Shown piece by piece: positions 5,104 through 6,067 of a DNA stretch of 6,067 bases. The stretch spans positions 1-6,067 of the forward strand of contig DWUW01000191.1 in assembly GCA_019120525.1 (NCBI GenBank), read 5' to 3'. The position numbers were made by a program, and so were the translations under genes. The stretch's first letter is position 1; each line of letters starts with the position of its first letter. The DNA is from Candidatus Eisenbergiella stercorigallinarum (GTDB lineage Bacteria; Bacillota; Clostridia; Lachnospirales; Lachnospiraceae). Under the pieces are notes generated by a model. It saw nothing but the letters and a program-made list of their open reading frames with translations, was not told where the DNA came from and made no database searches.

Positions 5104-5676
5104 TTACCGTTCCGCCGTTTCTTTCAGCTTCATCCCTTCCCGGAAGGCATCTCCTGCCTTTTCCCCGATCACATGATAGGCGTTTCCCACCGGGTCAAAG
5201 GTGATCGGATCCAGCTTCCTGATGTCGATCTTCCCGTCCGTGAGGATGCTTTCCTCCGCGCTGACGTTGACGATCTCGCCGAACAGGTGGCAGCTTTCCG
5301 GATCGTAGCTGATCAGCCTGCATTCCAGCGTCATGGGCAGCTCCTCGATCACCGGCGCGTCCACGAACTCCGCCTTCCTGGTGTGAAAACCGGCCTTTTC
5401 CAGCTTATCCGGCGTATCGTTGCCGGACACGATGCCCACGTAATCGCAGGCCGTCATCTGCCCGGCCGTGGCCATACTCACCGTAAAAGCCTTCTTTTCC
5501 AGAATGTTTTTCGTCGTCTTATGACCGGCGCTGATGCACAGGCACAGCTCCGTGTCGCAGCTGATGCCGCCCCAGGCCGCATTCATCGCGTCGGCCCTTC
5601 CTTCTTCGTCATAGCTTCCGATGATGAACACCGGCTGGGGATAGGTCCAGGGCTTTGCTCCAAAATTTTTTCTCAT
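5104..5676 (-). CDS. Flavin reductase family protein (FMN-binding split barrel)
   Basis: This 190-residue cytoplasmic protein belongs to the flavin-reductase-like (DIM6/NTAB) split-barrel group. It is predicted to bind FMN and take part in electron transfer or reduction of a flavin or small molecule. The start NFGAKPWTYPQPVFIIGSYD (4-23) and DAMNAAWGG (29-37) are typical, as are GHKTTKNI (51-58, likely contacting the flavin phosphate) and YVGIVSGNDTPDKLEKAGF (79-97). Later come a LECRL strand (117-121) and LFGEIVNV (131-138). The length is normal and nothing looks missing. The ATG has AAGGAGG 8 nt upstream, within the 16-nt gap after the MmcQ/YjbR gene, so the two are probably one transcript. 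Members differ widely in role, so the physiological substrate cannot be named. Confidence 0.92.
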   Translation of the reverse strand: MRKNFGAKPWTYPQPVFIIGSYDEEGRADAMNAAWGGISCDTELCLCISAGHKTTKNILEKKAFTVSMATAGQMTACDYVGIVSGNDTPDKLEKAGFHTRKAEFVDAPVIEELPMTLECRLISYDPESCHLFGEIVNVSAEESILTDGKIDIRKLDPITFDPVGNAYHVIGEKAGDAFREGMKLKETAER

Positions 5677-5692
5677 TGTCGTTTCCTCCTTG

Positions 5693-6061
5693 TTATTTTC
5701 TGCTTTTCTTTTTCTCCGCCGTCAGATCATAGCTGAGATCGATCAGGTTTTTTATCTCTTCCTCCGGCACGCTGCCGTCCAGACGGATGGTGAGCCACTT
5801 TTCCTTGTTCATGTGATATGCCGGGTGGAAGCCCTCCCGCGTCCGCAGAAAGCCGCCCAGGGCGGGATCGCATTTCACGTTCAGGATGTCCACCGTGCCG
5901 CTGCCGGGAAGGCCCAGCCGGTCCCGCCCGATTTCCATCACCAGCCCGTACCACTTTCTGCTCTTCGTATGACGCAGGACGGCGTTTGGGTCCGACCAGG
6001 GATAGTCCGGGTCTGTGCGGTATTTTGTTTTTACGTAGGTGAAAAGTTCCTGTCTGGTCAT
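5693..6061 (-). CDS. MmcQ/YjbR family protein
   Basis: This 122-residue protein is a complete MmcQ/YjbR member, a small cytoplasmic family with a double-wing, CyaY-like fold annotated as DNA-binding; that annotation rests on fold similarity and its cellular role is not settled. Signature stretches are a YPW motif (20-22), AVLRHTKSRKWYGLVMEI (27-44), ILNVKCDP (59-66), GFHPAYHMNKEKWLTI (77-92) and IDLSYDL (107-113). The tail is lysine-rich. The ATG fits the family's usual N-terminus, but only 6 nt of upstream sequence remain in the window, so its ribosome site cannot be judged. The stop is TAA, 16 nt before the flavin-reductase gene, which it probably leads in an operon; the pairing does not by itself define a function. 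Confidence 0.92.
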   Translation of the reverse strand: MTRQELFTYVKTKYRTDPDYPWSDPNAVLRHTKSRKWYGLVMEIGRDRLGLPGSGTVDILNVKCDPALGGFLRTREGFHPAYHMNKEKWLTIRLDGSVPEEEIKNLIDLSYDLTAEKKKSRK

Positions 6062-6067
6062 GGGGTG

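Overview
The window looks like an ordinary chromosomal segment of a Gram-positive, probably clostridial bacterium, possibly a Lachnospiraceae-type gut anaerobe. This is an inference. It rests on moderately high GC, strong AGGAGG-type ribosome sites ahead of almost every gene, and a gene set typical of Clostridia: a CD3324-type small regulator, an RNHCP zinc-ribbon protein, an XRE regulator with a membrane tail, a PepP-type peptidase and an MmcQ/YjbR protein. I see no rRNA, tRNA, CRISPR array, insertion sequence, integrase or phage gene.

Layout, left to right. (1) 19-2418, minus strand: an Xaa-Pro aminopeptidase followed 63 nt downstream by a PPP-type metallophosphoesterase, probably one operon. 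The gap between them holds a perfect 11-bp hairpin. (2) 2419-2907: a 489-nt divergent control region with no credible gene. It contains a candidate minus-strand promoter for the peptidase with a 10-bp dyad between its -35 and -10, a candidate plus-strand extended -10 with a 7-bp dyad just upstream, and a GC-rich, structured leader. (3) 2908-3921, plus strand: an XRE-family DNA-binding domain fused to a roughly six-helix membrane region that looks internally duplicated. (4) 3922-4075: a convergent gap with a perfect 14-bp hairpin, probably a shared terminator. (5) 4076-4802, minus strand: a CD3324-family regulator whose end overlaps the start of an RNHCP zinc-ribbon protein by 17 nt. The second gene starts with TTG, and its Shine-Dalgarno can pair with a sequence inside the first gene, which suggests translational coupling. 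(6) 4803-5103: non-coding, with a long near-perfect dyad (4836-4880) just upstream of the CD3324-family gene. (7) 5104-6061, minus strand: an MmcQ/YjbR protein and, 16 nt downstream, a flavin-reductase-family protein, probably co-transcribed.

The enzymes have conventional predicted functions: release of N-terminal residues before proline, phosphoester hydrolysis, and FMN-dependent redox chemistry. The two regulators are the most likely sources of something specific. I do not see a clear new multi-gene system. The strongest leads are the CD3324/RNHCP pair, with its upstream dyad and RBS-masking stem, and the dyad-bearing promoters between the peptidase and the membrane-linked regulator.
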